A stretch of DNA of 53,392 nt. It comes from Lentisphaerota bacterium (GTDB lineage Bacteria; Verrucomicrobiota; Lentisphaeria; Victivallales; Victivallaceae). The notes beneath the pieces are model-generated. The model was not told the DNA's origin and searched no databases. It saw nothing but the letters and a program-made list of their open reading frames with translations. The DNA lies in the NCBI GenBank assembly GCA_015061745.1, contig SUWB01000018.1, positions 1 to 53,392 on the forward strand, given 5' to 3'. The position numbers were made by a program, and so were the translations under genes. Positions 44,701 to 51,892 of this stretch are shown here, in pieces (position 1 is the first letter of the stretch; each line of letters starts with the position of its first letter).

Positions 44701-44986
44701 CACGGCTTACCGCAAGATGAAAGGGGGCAAAGAGACAAATATTTTCGTCAATCCCGGAATTCCTGCTGTGCCGCAGATTGCCGCATTCAAGTCTATGGCT
44801 GACCGGAACAGGAATTATCAGAAATTCCTCAAGAGCGAAAATGAAAAAGAAAACGGTAAGCTCGCTTCAGGAGCGTACAAATGGTGGGATTGGCCGGAAC
44901 TTTTCCCCACGAATCCCCTGTGCAAAAAGAAAACCGCAGGCAGTCCTATGGGGCCTGATCCTGCGGCGTTCAAAGATATTCTCTGA
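41723..44986 (+). CDS. Secreted protein with three DUF1565-type β-helix modules
   Basis: A 1087-residue exported protein with signal peptide (LCLLLLCFTALLGA). A DUF1565-like start occurs three times: YFVALNGSDTAPGSKERPLA near residue 21, IYFLSPKGSDANDGKS near 411 and YHVSVKGSDSNPGTAEKPLK near 747. Each is followed by a GDT/GST and PG-Y or GGVY turn and then right-handed parallel β-helix coils, as in pectate-lyase-like and alginate-lyase-like proteins. A fibronectin type III-like stretch (about 640-740) separates the second and third helices. It may be a polysaccharide lyase or hydrolase, or a binding scaffold. No catalytic triad is assigned. AAAGGAG precedes the start. Confidence 0.83.
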   Translation: MRKILCLLLLCFTALLGAKEYFVALNGSDTAPGSKERPLATFKKAIELMQPGDTLTIMPGEYRQVIDGSFLRTSPDKRTTIRAMIPGTVLIRGDVDATAFKKVPGTLFTYVCPWEDKIEAVYEKDTFSTYAFRGTPDGLDFERGVCAVDPEKKLLYVVTTDGRAPEHHSVTISVSTRYGVLIGRHSAAHPTHNVLLEGISVTGFNLSGNAGGRPSPVEGIKGVYLRNSIIRNCDVTFCGGGIRLWRPVDCVIDTVRTFCNGVSYSGSGGNIIVNGPALNCIIRNCDAFGSPTAGIRYYGGTITNSHIINCRGGFNGYGDMWCKGIADGKSFIENCTALGSIYPSSKVPGMASTERNNVYYYVGYCRNPNSIMTLKSTLNFDRTFADPGNWDYRLQAGTGLKAGLKSDGNIYFLSPKGSDANDGKSIVTPWKTLKKIPAGSTVYLMPGVYAPFRIDVPNVRFAGRGIHGNVIIKGGRTGMEITAPGVTVKRINFVGQSGTPVVIKASDVTVTNCGFASEKAAVKAAKVKNITLTHCAFTGVPYEFNAVSGNVHSNIMAKPGKKDAASLVFHHSNAFPVKTAEAGSRVIVPVYQDAANGSFLLRNPSSFNGRGMLGFPVGPWRRLEYRDLPVTHKMQIHAASAKSATLEFFNAVDKVEHQIQMGEAPSKMKIVIHRWRDKLTPFRTFTFNGLKPGTKYFFRVDTLMPKRLILSNEDIGPEMTAKLKKHFKGKILEFTTASRDLPAKEYHVSVKGSDSNPGTAEKPLKTISRAAGLVKAGDTVTVHGGVYNESVRLRAGGEPGRPITFRAAPKEKVFWEGANQKYTCAFSAQNKSHVYIDGFRFRLFSGRTHGNVILSNGRDFKVTRCIFDGRGPNYSGGSVYGEDIKDLLVQNCMIVRGFQGMTLYNCDNVTLKNNLFLVNQLSPLALGYSPMNLTVTNNIIFDTIITKQTNVLMASVSPDKMKIENNCFYLRIPPSERLATGSLMGAVTNRMTFTAYRKMKGGKETNIFVNPGIPAVPQIAAFKSMADRNRNYQKFLKSENEKENGKLASGAYKWWDWPELFPTNPLCKKKTAGSPMGPDPAAFKDIL

Positions 44987-45001
44987 AAAAACAATCAGAG
45001 A
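44980..45001. terminator. Hairpin joining two convergent stop codons
   Basis: TCTCTGA (44980-44986) and TCAGAGA (44995-45001) form a seven-pair stem. The left arm contains the TGA of the β-helix gene, the right arm the TGA of folC on the other strand. The loop is A-rich, and no T-run of terminator quality follows. Confidence 0.45.
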
Positions 45002-46275
45002 TTGAGTACCTCGTCAAGAGGGACTTCACGTTGAAGTACATCTCCCGTCAGGTAAAGTGAACCGGAAATCACCGCCACGCCTGACGGGGATTTTTTTGCT
45101 TTGGCTTTGGAAAGGGCGGCGGCAATATCTTCCTCATATTCCCAGGGAATGTTATACCGCTCTGCCAGAACGCCCAGCTCCTCTTTTGAAGCGACAGGCC
45201 GTTCCGCAGCAGGCACAGGAACAAAGATAAATTCAGAAGCGATCCGGCTCAAAAGTTCCACGCAGCTTTTATAATCTTTGTCTCTGAATGCTCCATAGAC
45301 CACCGGATGTTTCACTCCGGGATAAAGTTCCTGCAACGCCGCAGTAAAGGCTGTGACACCGTCCGGGTTGTGTCCTCCGTCGATCATCAGGGTATTGCGA
45401 ACAAGCTGACATCTGCCCGGCCAGCAGGTTTCCTCCAGGGATTCAAGGGCCTTTTGAGCATCAAAGTGCCATTTTTCGCCGAAATAGCGTACCACGTTGT
45501 ACACAGTACGGAAGTTTTCCCGCTGCATTGCTCCGGGAAGGGGAAGCGTAAATTCTTTTCCCTGATAGGTGAAACGCTGACACATCATTCCTGCTTTTGA
45601 AAGGGAATATCCGCCGCATTCAGGAACTTCCGCTGCGGGGGGGAATATTTCACAATGGAGCTCCCGGGCTCTTTTTTCAATGACTTCTTTTGCTTCATCA
45701 ACCAGACGGTTGTAAAAAAGAGGGACACCTTCTTTCAGAATACCGGCTTTTTCAGCGGCAATCTCAGCGAGCGTATTGCCCAGCAGATTCTGGTGGTCAT
45801 AAGCGATATTGGTAATAACTGAAGCACAGCTTTGAACCGCATTGGTGGCATCCAGTCTGCCGCCGAGACCGGTTTCCCAGATGACCACATCCACTCCGGC
45901 ACGGCAAAAGATCAATGCCGCAAGGACAGTGGCAAATTCAAAGTAGGTGAAATCCCCCCCTTTGGCAGCATCGGCAAGCTCTTTACCGAGAGCGTTGAAA
46001 ATTTCTTCAGGAACAGCTTTGCCGTTGACCCGGAATCTTTCACGGACGTCGATCAAATGGGGGGAGGTATAAAGTCCTGTCACATATCCGGCACTGCGGA
46101 AAGCCCGTTCCAGCATTGCCGCTGTGGAACCTTTGCCGTTGGTGCCTGCAAGATGAATGAACTTCAAATACTTGTCAGGATTCCCCGCACGTTTAAGAAG
46201 ATCTTTTGTTGCATCCAGCCCGAGGCGGATACCGAACATATTGGAATTTTCCAGATATTCTGCCGTTGAAAACAT
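44995..46275 (-). CDS. folC: Folylpolyglutamate/dihydrofolate synthase
   Basis: A 426-residue Mur-ligase-family enzyme that adds glutamate to folates (and often to dihydropteroate). The P-loop is HLAGTNGKGSTAAML, followed by LYTSPHLIDVRERF, the EFATVLAALIF helix and ETGLGGRLDATN. The C-terminal domain has LMIDGGHNPDGVTAF. The frame extends upstream to 46302, but that overlaps the TolB-like gene. The ATG at 46275 lies just after its stop and has ACAGGAAA upstream. Confidence 0.92.
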   Translation of the reverse strand: MFSTAEYLENSNMFGIRLGLDATKDLLKRAGNPDKYLKFIHLAGTNGKGSTAAMLERAFRSAGYVTGLYTSPHLIDVRERFRVNGKAVPEEIFNALGKELADAAKGGDFTYFEFATVLAALIFCRAGVDVVIWETGLGGRLDATNAVQSCASVITNIAYDHQNLLGNTLAEIAAEKAGILKEGVPLFYNRLVDEAKEVIEKRARELHCEIFPPAAEVPECGGYSLSKAGMMCQRFTYQGKEFTLPLPGAMQRENFRTVYNVVRYFGEKWHFDAQKALESLEETCWPGRCQLVRNTLMIDGGHNPDGVTAFTAALQELYPGVKHPVVYGAFRDKDYKSCVELLSRIASEFIFVPVPAAERPVASKEELGVLAERYNIPWEYEEDIAAALSKAKAKKSPSGVAVISGSLYLTGDVLQREVPLDEVLNL

Positions 46276-46277
46276 TT

Positions 46278-47492
46278 TTATTTTCCTGTTTTGGGAGCGC
46301 ACTGGGACCAGCTGGGCATAGACACGGGAAGTCCCGGTGAAGCCAGAAGCCGGACTTTTCCGCTCCAGGTATCAATAACATAAAGTTCCTGTTTGCCCTT
46401 CCAGGTGCGTTTGCACACCAGTTGGCGGTTATCCGCCGCCCAGCCGGGGGATTCCCATTCTCCGGGCAGGTCGATCACAGTTTTGTTTTCTTCTTTGGCC
46501 GGATCATAAACGGCAATGGTGTAACGTCCGTTGACCCGTGTGGCATAGGCGATCTTGAAATCCCCTGAGCAATCAGGCGTTACGGCGTCAGCTCCCACTG
46601 TGGGCAGACGTTTGCGGCGATTGGTGGCAAGTTCGTGGCGGATGATCCGGGGACGGCCGCTTTCGTCGCTGACATAAAAAACATATTTGCCGTCAGGGCT
46701 CCAGCAGGGGGAGGCTTCCACTGCTTTATCCTTTGTCAGCCGCCGTCTTTTACCGGAGGCCAGGTCAATGGTGTAAAGATCCACCTGATGATCGGGGCTG
46801 CGGATCACGGCCATACGCTGACCGTCGGGACTGACGGCGGCTCCGGCGTTGATTCCCTGAGAGCCGGAAATCAAACGGCTGCGGCGGGGTTTGGCAATGG
46901 TGGTTTCAAGGACATCTATTCCTGTACGTCCGTATTTTGAATAACAGATACTCACCCCCAGAGGACTCCAGCAGGGTTCAACGCAAAGAGCCCGGAAACT
47001 GGTCACTTGTTCAATGCCGTGTCCGTCGATATCACAAGTGTAAATATTGCTTACTCCGGGAGAAGTTTTGGCGCAAAAAGCGATGCGGGAACGGCAGAAA
47101 CCTTTAACTTTGAGGGCTTTGAATGTCTTTTCAATAATGGTGTCAACGGCGATTTTTGCACTTTCACGGACGGCGGCGTGTTTTCTGAACCGCCAGGCTC
47201 CTGCAGGAGCTCCGCCCATTTTCAAATAGAGAACAAAACTGCTTCCTTCATCTTTGCCTTCGAGGGTGTAATCCGCCTGTTTTGCCGAATTGACACAATC
47301 GAACCAGCCGCAGGCTCCCAGAAAACGCTGTAATGCGTCATTCAGGGCACTGTTGCCGGGAATCCCTGCAAAATAGATGGCGGGATTCTGGCTGGTGGTT
47401 TTGGAAACGGTCAATTTCCGGACCGGTGTATCACCTGCAGAAGCTGCACTGATGAAAAACAGAGGCAAAAGAAGACAAAAAAGCTTTCTCAT
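46278..47492 (-). CDS. TolB-like periplasmic β-propeller protein
   Basis: A 404-residue exported protein with signal peptide (LFCLLLPLFFISAASAG). Residues 25-135 are an α/β domain as in TolB. From about 160 on there are repeated WD40-like PD40 blades with SPLGVSICYSKYG, SPDGQRMAVIRS, SPDGKYVFYVSDESGRP and SGDFKIAYATR. TolB is part of the Tol-Pal envelope system. No tolA, tolR or pal gene is beside it here, so it might be a standalone propeller. It is cotranscribed with folC, three bases downstream. Confidence 0.82.
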   Translation of the reverse strand: MRKLFCLLLPLFFISAASAGDTPVRKLTVSKTTSQNPAIYFAGIPGNSALNDALQRFLGACGWFDCVNSAKQADYTLEGKDEGSSFVLYLKMGGAPAGAWRFRKHAAVRESAKIAVDTIIEKTFKALKVKGFCRSRIAFCAKTSPGVSNIYTCDIDGHGIEQVTSFRALCVEPCWSPLGVSICYSKYGRTGIDVLETTIAKPRRSRLISGSQGINAGAAVSPDGQRMAVIRSPDHQVDLYTIDLASGKRRRLTKDKAVEASPCWSPDGKYVFYVSDESGRPRIIRHELATNRRKRLPTVGADAVTPDCSGDFKIAYATRVNGRYTIAVYDPAKEENKTVIDLPGEWESPGWAADNRQLVCKRTWKGKQELYVIDTWSGKVRLLASPGLPVSMPSWSQCAPKTGK

Positions 47493-47550
47493 AAAATTTC
47501 TCCTGATGAAAAGTCAATGATTTATGCGTTCAGCACAATGTATAACCGAA

Positions 47551-48642
47551 TCAATAATTTTTCAAGACCGAAAGGAGATTTTCTGCTAAAAATTCCGCTT
47601 CCTGCCGGGTGAAGTCGAAACCGAAACTCAGCCGTAAGCCGGAAAAACTTTCCTTTTTGCTGAACCCCAGTGCCCGCAGCACAGGTGATCCGGAATCGCT
47701 TTCTGCATTACAGGCACTCCCTGCTCCTGCCATAATTCCTTTTTCGCTCAGCTGACGCACCACCACTGCACCCTGCTTGCCGGGAAGACGGCAATGGAGA
47801 ATATAAGGGGAACTTTCCTGCTCCGGAACAGAAAAGCAAATAGAGGAACAACTTAATTCCTGTCGCAAAAAACTGTTGAGAGCGTGCATATTTTCAAGAG
47901 ACTCCGCAAGAAGCTCCTTGCGTTTGTGCAAGGCGTAGGCACAGCTCAAAGCCGCAGGCGGAAAGACCCTGGGCAGTGTATATTCCGGATGCCGTGCCTT
48001 TTTCACCGCTTCAAGAAACTTTGCACTCCAGGGCGTTTGGGTGCGTACCAGCAATGCCCCACTTCCGGGACAGCCGAACTTGAATCCTGAAATGGCAATC
48101 AAATCAGCAGAAAGAGCCAGTTCTTCCATCGGCAGTTTTCCTGCCATTTGTACTGCATCAACAAAACGGATACACCTTTCCGGCAATCCGGAAAACAGCT
48201 GATGTATATCCTGTATTGTCCCAAGTTCGCTTTGGACTGCGGTAAAAGCGGCAAAGTCAAACTCCCCTTCCACAGGAAGAATCTTGCCGTAACGGTCACA
48301 GGGGGCGAAAGTCAGGGAATCACTTTCCCGTTTGAGCATTGCAGTCAGGGCGGGGTGTTCCAGACGGGAAGTCAGGATCCGCTTTTGCTTCACAATTCCT
48401 GCGGCACTGAGCAAATGAAAAACTCCCGTGCCGGAATCGGCAAAGCAGACAGTAAAATCATTCCGCCCGGTCAAATCCAGGACAAGTTCCTGACCCGCAG
48501 CTTCAAGGGCTTTGCGCACCTCAAAAGCCTCCTGATGCAGTGCCTCCTGATTGGTCCCGGCAATACGGCAGACTTTGGAATGAAACGCCAGCACATCTTC
48601 ATCTATCCGCATCGCGGCAGCCTGATCACAATTGAGCAACAC
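47551..48642 (-). CDS. Divergent cysteine desulfurase-like aminotransferase (GTG start)
   Basis: A 363-residue class V aminotransferase of the NifS/IscS group. Family landmarks are RLEHPALTAML, RFVDAVQMAGKLPMEEL, a Schiff-base lysine in SGFKFGCPGSGALLV and a catalytic cysteine loop GAGSACNAESDSGSPVLRALGF. Changes from typical members include LNCDQAAAMR in place of LDNAATT, SELGTIQ in place of NNETGTIQ, and Phe in place of the His before the lysine. The frame is open upstream to 48732, but the promoter lies inside that stretch. GTG at 48642, with AGAGG six bases upstream, is chosen. It may be a specialised sulfur donor or an enzyme with altered substrate. Confidence 0.75.
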   Translation of the reverse strand: MLLNCDQAAAMRIDEDVLAFHSKVCRIAGTNQEALHQEAFEVRKALEAAGQELVLDLTGRNDFTVCFADSGTGVFHLLSAAGIVKQKRILTSRLEHPALTAMLKRESDSLTFAPCDRYGKILPVEGEFDFAAFTAVQSELGTIQDIHQLFSGLPERCIRFVDAVQMAGKLPMEELALSADLIAISGFKFGCPGSGALLVRTQTPWSAKFLEAVKKARHPEYTLPRVFPPAALSCAYALHKRKELLAESLENMHALNSFLRQELSCSSICFSVPEQESSPYILHCRLPGKQGAVVVRQLSEKGIMAGAGSACNAESDSGSPVLRALGFSKKESFSGLRLSFGFDFTRQEAEFLAENLLSVLKNY

Positions 48643-48679
48643 AAAACACCTCTTTGTCTGTTCGTTTTTGATAATACAT

Positions 48680-48708
48680 AGTATATCCTCATTCGCACAA
48701 AAAGTCAA
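48680..48708 (-). promoter_or_regulatory. Promoter of the cysteine desulfurase-like gene
   Basis: Minus-strand TTGACT (48703-48708), a 17-base spacer and TATACT (48680-48685), near consensus, 38 bases before the GTG start. Confidence 0.75.
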
Positions 48709-48768
48709 GTTTGAGAAAAATTTTCCTGACATCTTTTTTTAATGGTGAAAGGAGAGGCAAAAGGACTT

Positions 48769-49158
48769 ATGATCGTTGAATTAAAATCACTGTTACCCTT
48801 GATTTACGGGGAAAACCTGGAACAGAGTGCGGAACTTTCCGCTGCACCGCCGGAAACATATTTTCCCGGACGCATAATGAATCTGGAACAGAGTGCGGAA
48901 CTTCCCGCTGCACCGCCGGTGGAATCGCTGCAAACGGTATTGCCGGCCCTTGCCGGAGAGAGCAGTTACTCTTTGATGCAGGGAATTTCTGCTGCCGGCG
49001 GAGAACAGAACGGGGGGGCTGAATTGCAGGAACAGTCCCGTGTGACTGATCTGTTGGAACAGCTTATTGCCGTTTCAGAAAAAAACGCTGAATCGTCAGA
49101 ACGGATCGCCGATTTGCTGGAACAGCAAAACAGCCCGTCTGCATTGCTTTATGATTGA
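48769..49158 (+). CDS. Small acidic protein with internal repeat
   Basis: A 129-residue soluble acidic protein. It contains a tandem repeat of 22 residues (LEQSAELSAAPP and LEQSAELPAAPP). At the DNA level the two copies (48817-48853 and 48883-48919) share 36 of 37 bases. The C-terminal third is predicted coiled coil (LLEQLIAVSEKNAESSERIADLLEQQ). The ATG at 48769 has AAAGGA upstream. An earlier ATG at 48742 has none. Not recognised as a known family. Its neighbour 33 bases downstream looks phage-related, so it may be a small phage-type structural or chaperone protein. Confidence 0.55.
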   Translation: MIVELKSLLPLIYGENLEQSAELSAAPPETYFPGRIMNLEQSAELPAAPPVESLQTVLPALAGESSYSLMQGISAAGGEQNGGAELQEQSRVTDLLEQLIAVSEKNAESSERIADLLEQQNSPSALLYD

Positions 49159-49190
49159 CACACAACAAATTTGACAGGAACAATTTTTTT

Positions 49191-50036
49191 ATGCCCGAAT
49201 GTAAACTGAAAAATCTTTCCACCCGCTCCCTTAATTCCGGAGGAACCTGCCGCAATGCCCGGCTCAACTATATCGTTTCCGGCGTTGCCGCCGCAGACGG
49301 CGATCCGGAATCAGCTGCTCTGGCAGTCGTCCGTGCTGCTGCGCCCGATGAAATGGACGGTGCAGCACTGGCACGGCTCACTCTGATCAAAAGCCACGGC
49401 AGCGGTATTTTTGAAGTTCAGGCCGAATATGAACAATCTGTCTCTGACCGGACTGCCCGGAAAAGGATCGGTGACCGGACCTGGCTATTTGATACCACCG
49501 GCGGCAGAGAAAATGTGATTTACGGCGAACTTATCAATTCTGTTTCGCCGGATCCCTCCGGAAAAGCACCATACCCCGGTCCTTTTATCAACTGGAACGG
49601 CAAACACGGAGACCGTTTTCAGGTCAGCGGTACTTCAAAGATCGTCGCTTCTTTGCGTGAAAGCTGTGTGGCGGTTTTTAAGAGCAGTGATATGACAGCC
49701 TCATTCCGCAGGACGATTATGGAATTGACAGGCTGCGTCAATGGAACTGTTTTTCACGGTTGGCAGCCGGGGGAAATGCTTTTTCTCGGTGCTTCAAGTG
49801 CTTCACCGTTCCGCAATAACAGCGGCGTTATGCTGGTGGAAGTTACCTTCCGTTTCGCCATTAAAAACAATGTCGATTCTCTTGTGTATGCCGGTGTCAA
49901 TCTGGGCAAAGCCGGCGGCTGGGACGTGCCGTGGTGTATCACTGATCCGACTGTGGCTGACTTCAGCCCCACCGTTATCGGTGTGTACTTGAGTTCCATA
50001 TACAAAAAAGGAGATTTTTCCCGCTTGAAACTGTGA
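49191..50036 (+). CDS. Possible phage-type structural protein
   Basis: A 281-residue soluble β-rich protein. A segment MLFLGASSASPFRNNSGVM followed by a strand VEVTFRFAIKNNV and the ending GVYLSSIYKKGDF resembles proteins I recall from phage-like regions of Planctomycetota and relatives. That is a memory-based comparison and no named family is claimed. The internal YPGPFINWNGKHG is proline/glycine-rich. The ATG at 49191 has AGGAA eleven bases upstream. With the coiled-coil protein before it, it might be a remnant or domesticated phage module, since no capsid, portal or integrase gene is next to it. Confidence 0.45.
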   Translation: MPECKLKNLSTRSLNSGGTCRNARLNYIVSGVAAADGDPESAALAVVRAAAPDEMDGAALARLTLIKSHGSGIFEVQAEYEQSVSDRTARKRIGDRTWLFDTTGGRENVIYGELINSVSPDPSGKAPYPGPFINWNGKHGDRFQVSGTSKIVASLRESCVAVFKSSDMTASFRRTIMELTGCVNGTVFHGWQPGEMLFLGASSASPFRNNSGVMLVEVTFRFAIKNNVDSLVYAGVNLGKAGGWDVPWCITDPTVADFSPTVIGVYLSSIYKKGDFSRLKL

Positions 50037-50044
50037 TAGTCAAC

Positions 50045-50111
50045 TTGAAAAAAAACCTTTTCCGGGGTATAGTAAGCAACAGTCAAGTATATAAGGGCAA
50101 ATGTTGCCCTT
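50045..50111 (+). promoter_or_regulatory. Promoter and leader hairpin before the DUF4091 gene
   Basis: TTGAAA (50045-50050), a 17-base spacer and TATAGT (50068-50073) are followed in the leader by a perfect eight-pair hairpin AAGGGCAA-ATG-TTGCCCTT (50093-50111). No T-run follows, so it is more likely an operator or mRNA structure than a terminator. Confidence 0.6.
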
Positions 50112-50149
50112 GGATATAAATACAGCCAGATTTATTGCAGGAGTGAATT

Positions 50150-51859
50150 ATGCTTGAAGTCCGTCTTATAAGTGCCCTGGAAAAGGTTTTGCCTGAAACC
50201 CAGGCTTTGAAGGCCCCTGAAATCAATTCAGATGTGGCCGCCCGCGGAGAGGTTTATTCTTTTCAGATTGCACTGCGTTCAACTGAACGTACCATTATGC
50301 GCATTGAAAGTGCAAGCAAACTCAACACCCGTGTCCGTGTTGTAAAAAATGTTCCCGTTATGTACGCCGGAAGCGGCTGGGATAATGATGTCCTGAGAAA
50401 CAATCTGCCCGGGCTTTATCCGGATTTGCTGGCTGAACCCGATTTTGCCGATCAGTTCCGGCTGATCAAAGATGTGTGGCAGTGTCTCTGGGTGACAGTT
50501 TATGTGGGCAAAGATCAGCAGCCCGGTAAATATCCTGTGGAAATCGTCCTCAGGGATATGGGAACAAATGAAGTCGCTGCCTGCCCGAAATTGACTCTGG
50601 ACGTGCTGGACTTTGAACTGCTGCCTCAGGAGATCACCAATTTCCACTGGTTCCACGTTGACTGCCTTTTTGACTACTACAAGGTGCCCTGCTGGAGCGA
50701 AGAACACTGGCAGATCGTTGAAAACTTTGCCCGTAACGCTTTTGATCACGGCATCAATATGCTGTACACTCCCTTGTGGACTCCGCCCCTGGATACCGCT
50801 GTCGGACACTCCCGTCCTGCCTGTCAGCTGCTGGATATCACCTTTGATCTGGAAACTCTGACTTATTCTTTTAACTTTGACCGTCTGCGCCGTTACATTG
50901 AAATGGGACAGCGTATCGGATTCAAAAAGTTCGGTATGAGTCACATTTTCACTCAGTGGGGTGCCAAGGCCTGTCCCAAGATCCAGGCAACGGTTATCAA
51001 CACGGCCAAAAGCAAGGTCAAAGAACGTTACGGCGAACTGTGTGACTGGAAGAAATTTGTGTCTGACCAGTTCGGAACCATTTTCGGCTGGGGGATGCCT
51101 TCCACTTCTCTTGAGTATGCGGACTTCCTCAAGCAGCTTTTCCCGGCTTTGCTGCCTGTGCTCAGAGAATACGGATTTGATAAAGAGAGCTGCTACTTCT
51201 CTCTTTCTGATGAACCTCACGCCGAGCATATTGAAACCTATGCTCAGCTGGTTGAACTGACCCGGCCGCTCCTTGAAGAATTTGAAACTGTGGAAGCTCT
51301 TTCAAAGCTGGATTTTTACAAGCAGGGCCTTGTTCAGAACCCGGTTCCTTCCATTGCTCACATTGAGGAGTTCAAGGAAACTGTCACCTCTCCTTTGTGG
51401 GCCTATTACTGCTGCGGTCCTGAAAGAAACTATCCCAACCGTTTCATCGGTATGCCTTCACGGCGGCCCCGGAGCATCGGTATGCTTGCCTACATCTACG
51501 ATCTGGCAGGATTCCTGCACTGGGGATACAACTTCTACTATTCTCAGTACTCCTGGCGTTCCATCGACCCCTTTGCCACCACCGATGCGGAAGGAGCTTT
51601 CCCCGCTGGCGATGCTTTCCTGGTCTATCCCGGCAAGTACGGTGATCCGCTGGATGCCATCCGCAACGAAGTCATTTTCGCCGGCTGGCAGGATTTGCGT
51701 GCCTGCCGTACTCTGGAAAAGAAAATCGGCAGAGAAGCGGTCATCGCTCTGTTGAATGAAGGTGCCGCCCGCCCCCTTAAAATGAATGATTTTCCCGCTG
51801 ACGATGCCTTTTTGCTGGGCCGCCGCCGGGCCGTTTATGAAGCTATCGCCGCCAACTGA
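50150..51859 (+). CDS. Cytoplasmic DUF4091/GH123-like enzyme
   Basis: A 569-residue protein with no signal peptide. The N-terminal β-sandwich (about 1-165) is followed by a TIM barrel with NFHWFHVDCLFDYYKVP at its start, the Asp-Glu pair in FSLSDEPH (about 354-355), and the DUF4091-like end GFLHWGYNFYYSQYSW and AVYEAIAAN. It is the intracellular counterpart of the secreted enzyme at 35522-39112 and may cleave imported GalNAc-containing oligosaccharides. AGGAG precedes the ATG. The gene is followed by metY in the same direction after 33 bases. Confidence 0.8.
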   Translation: MLEVRLISALEKVLPETQALKAPEINSDVAARGEVYSFQIALRSTERTIMRIESASKLNTRVRVVKNVPVMYAGSGWDNDVLRNNLPGLYPDLLAEPDFADQFRLIKDVWQCLWVTVYVGKDQQPGKYPVEIVLRDMGTNEVAACPKLTLDVLDFELLPQEITNFHWFHVDCLFDYYKVPCWSEEHWQIVENFARNAFDHGINMLYTPLWTPPLDTAVGHSRPACQLLDITFDLETLTYSFNFDRLRRYIEMGQRIGFKKFGMSHIFTQWGAKACPKIQATVINTAKSKVKERYGELCDWKKFVSDQFGTIFGWGMPSTSLEYADFLKQLFPALLPVLREYGFDKESCYFSLSDEPHAEHIETYAQLVELTRPLLEEFETVEALSKLDFYKQGLVQNPVPSIAHIEEFKETVTSPLWAYYCCGPERNYPNRFIGMPSRRPRSIGMLAYIYDLAGFLHWGYNFYYSQYSWRSIDPFATTDAEGAFPAGDAFLVYPGKYGDPLDAIRNEVIFAGWQDLRACRTLEKKIGREAVIALLNEGAARPLKMNDFPADDAFLLGRRRAVYEAIAAN

Positions 51860-51892
51860 AAAACAACTCTTTCCTATAAGGAGATTACAATT

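Noticed and set aside
51860-51892. SAM riboswitch before metY
   Set aside because: The gap is only 33 bases, and no SAM-type fold was found there or in the leader before 50150.
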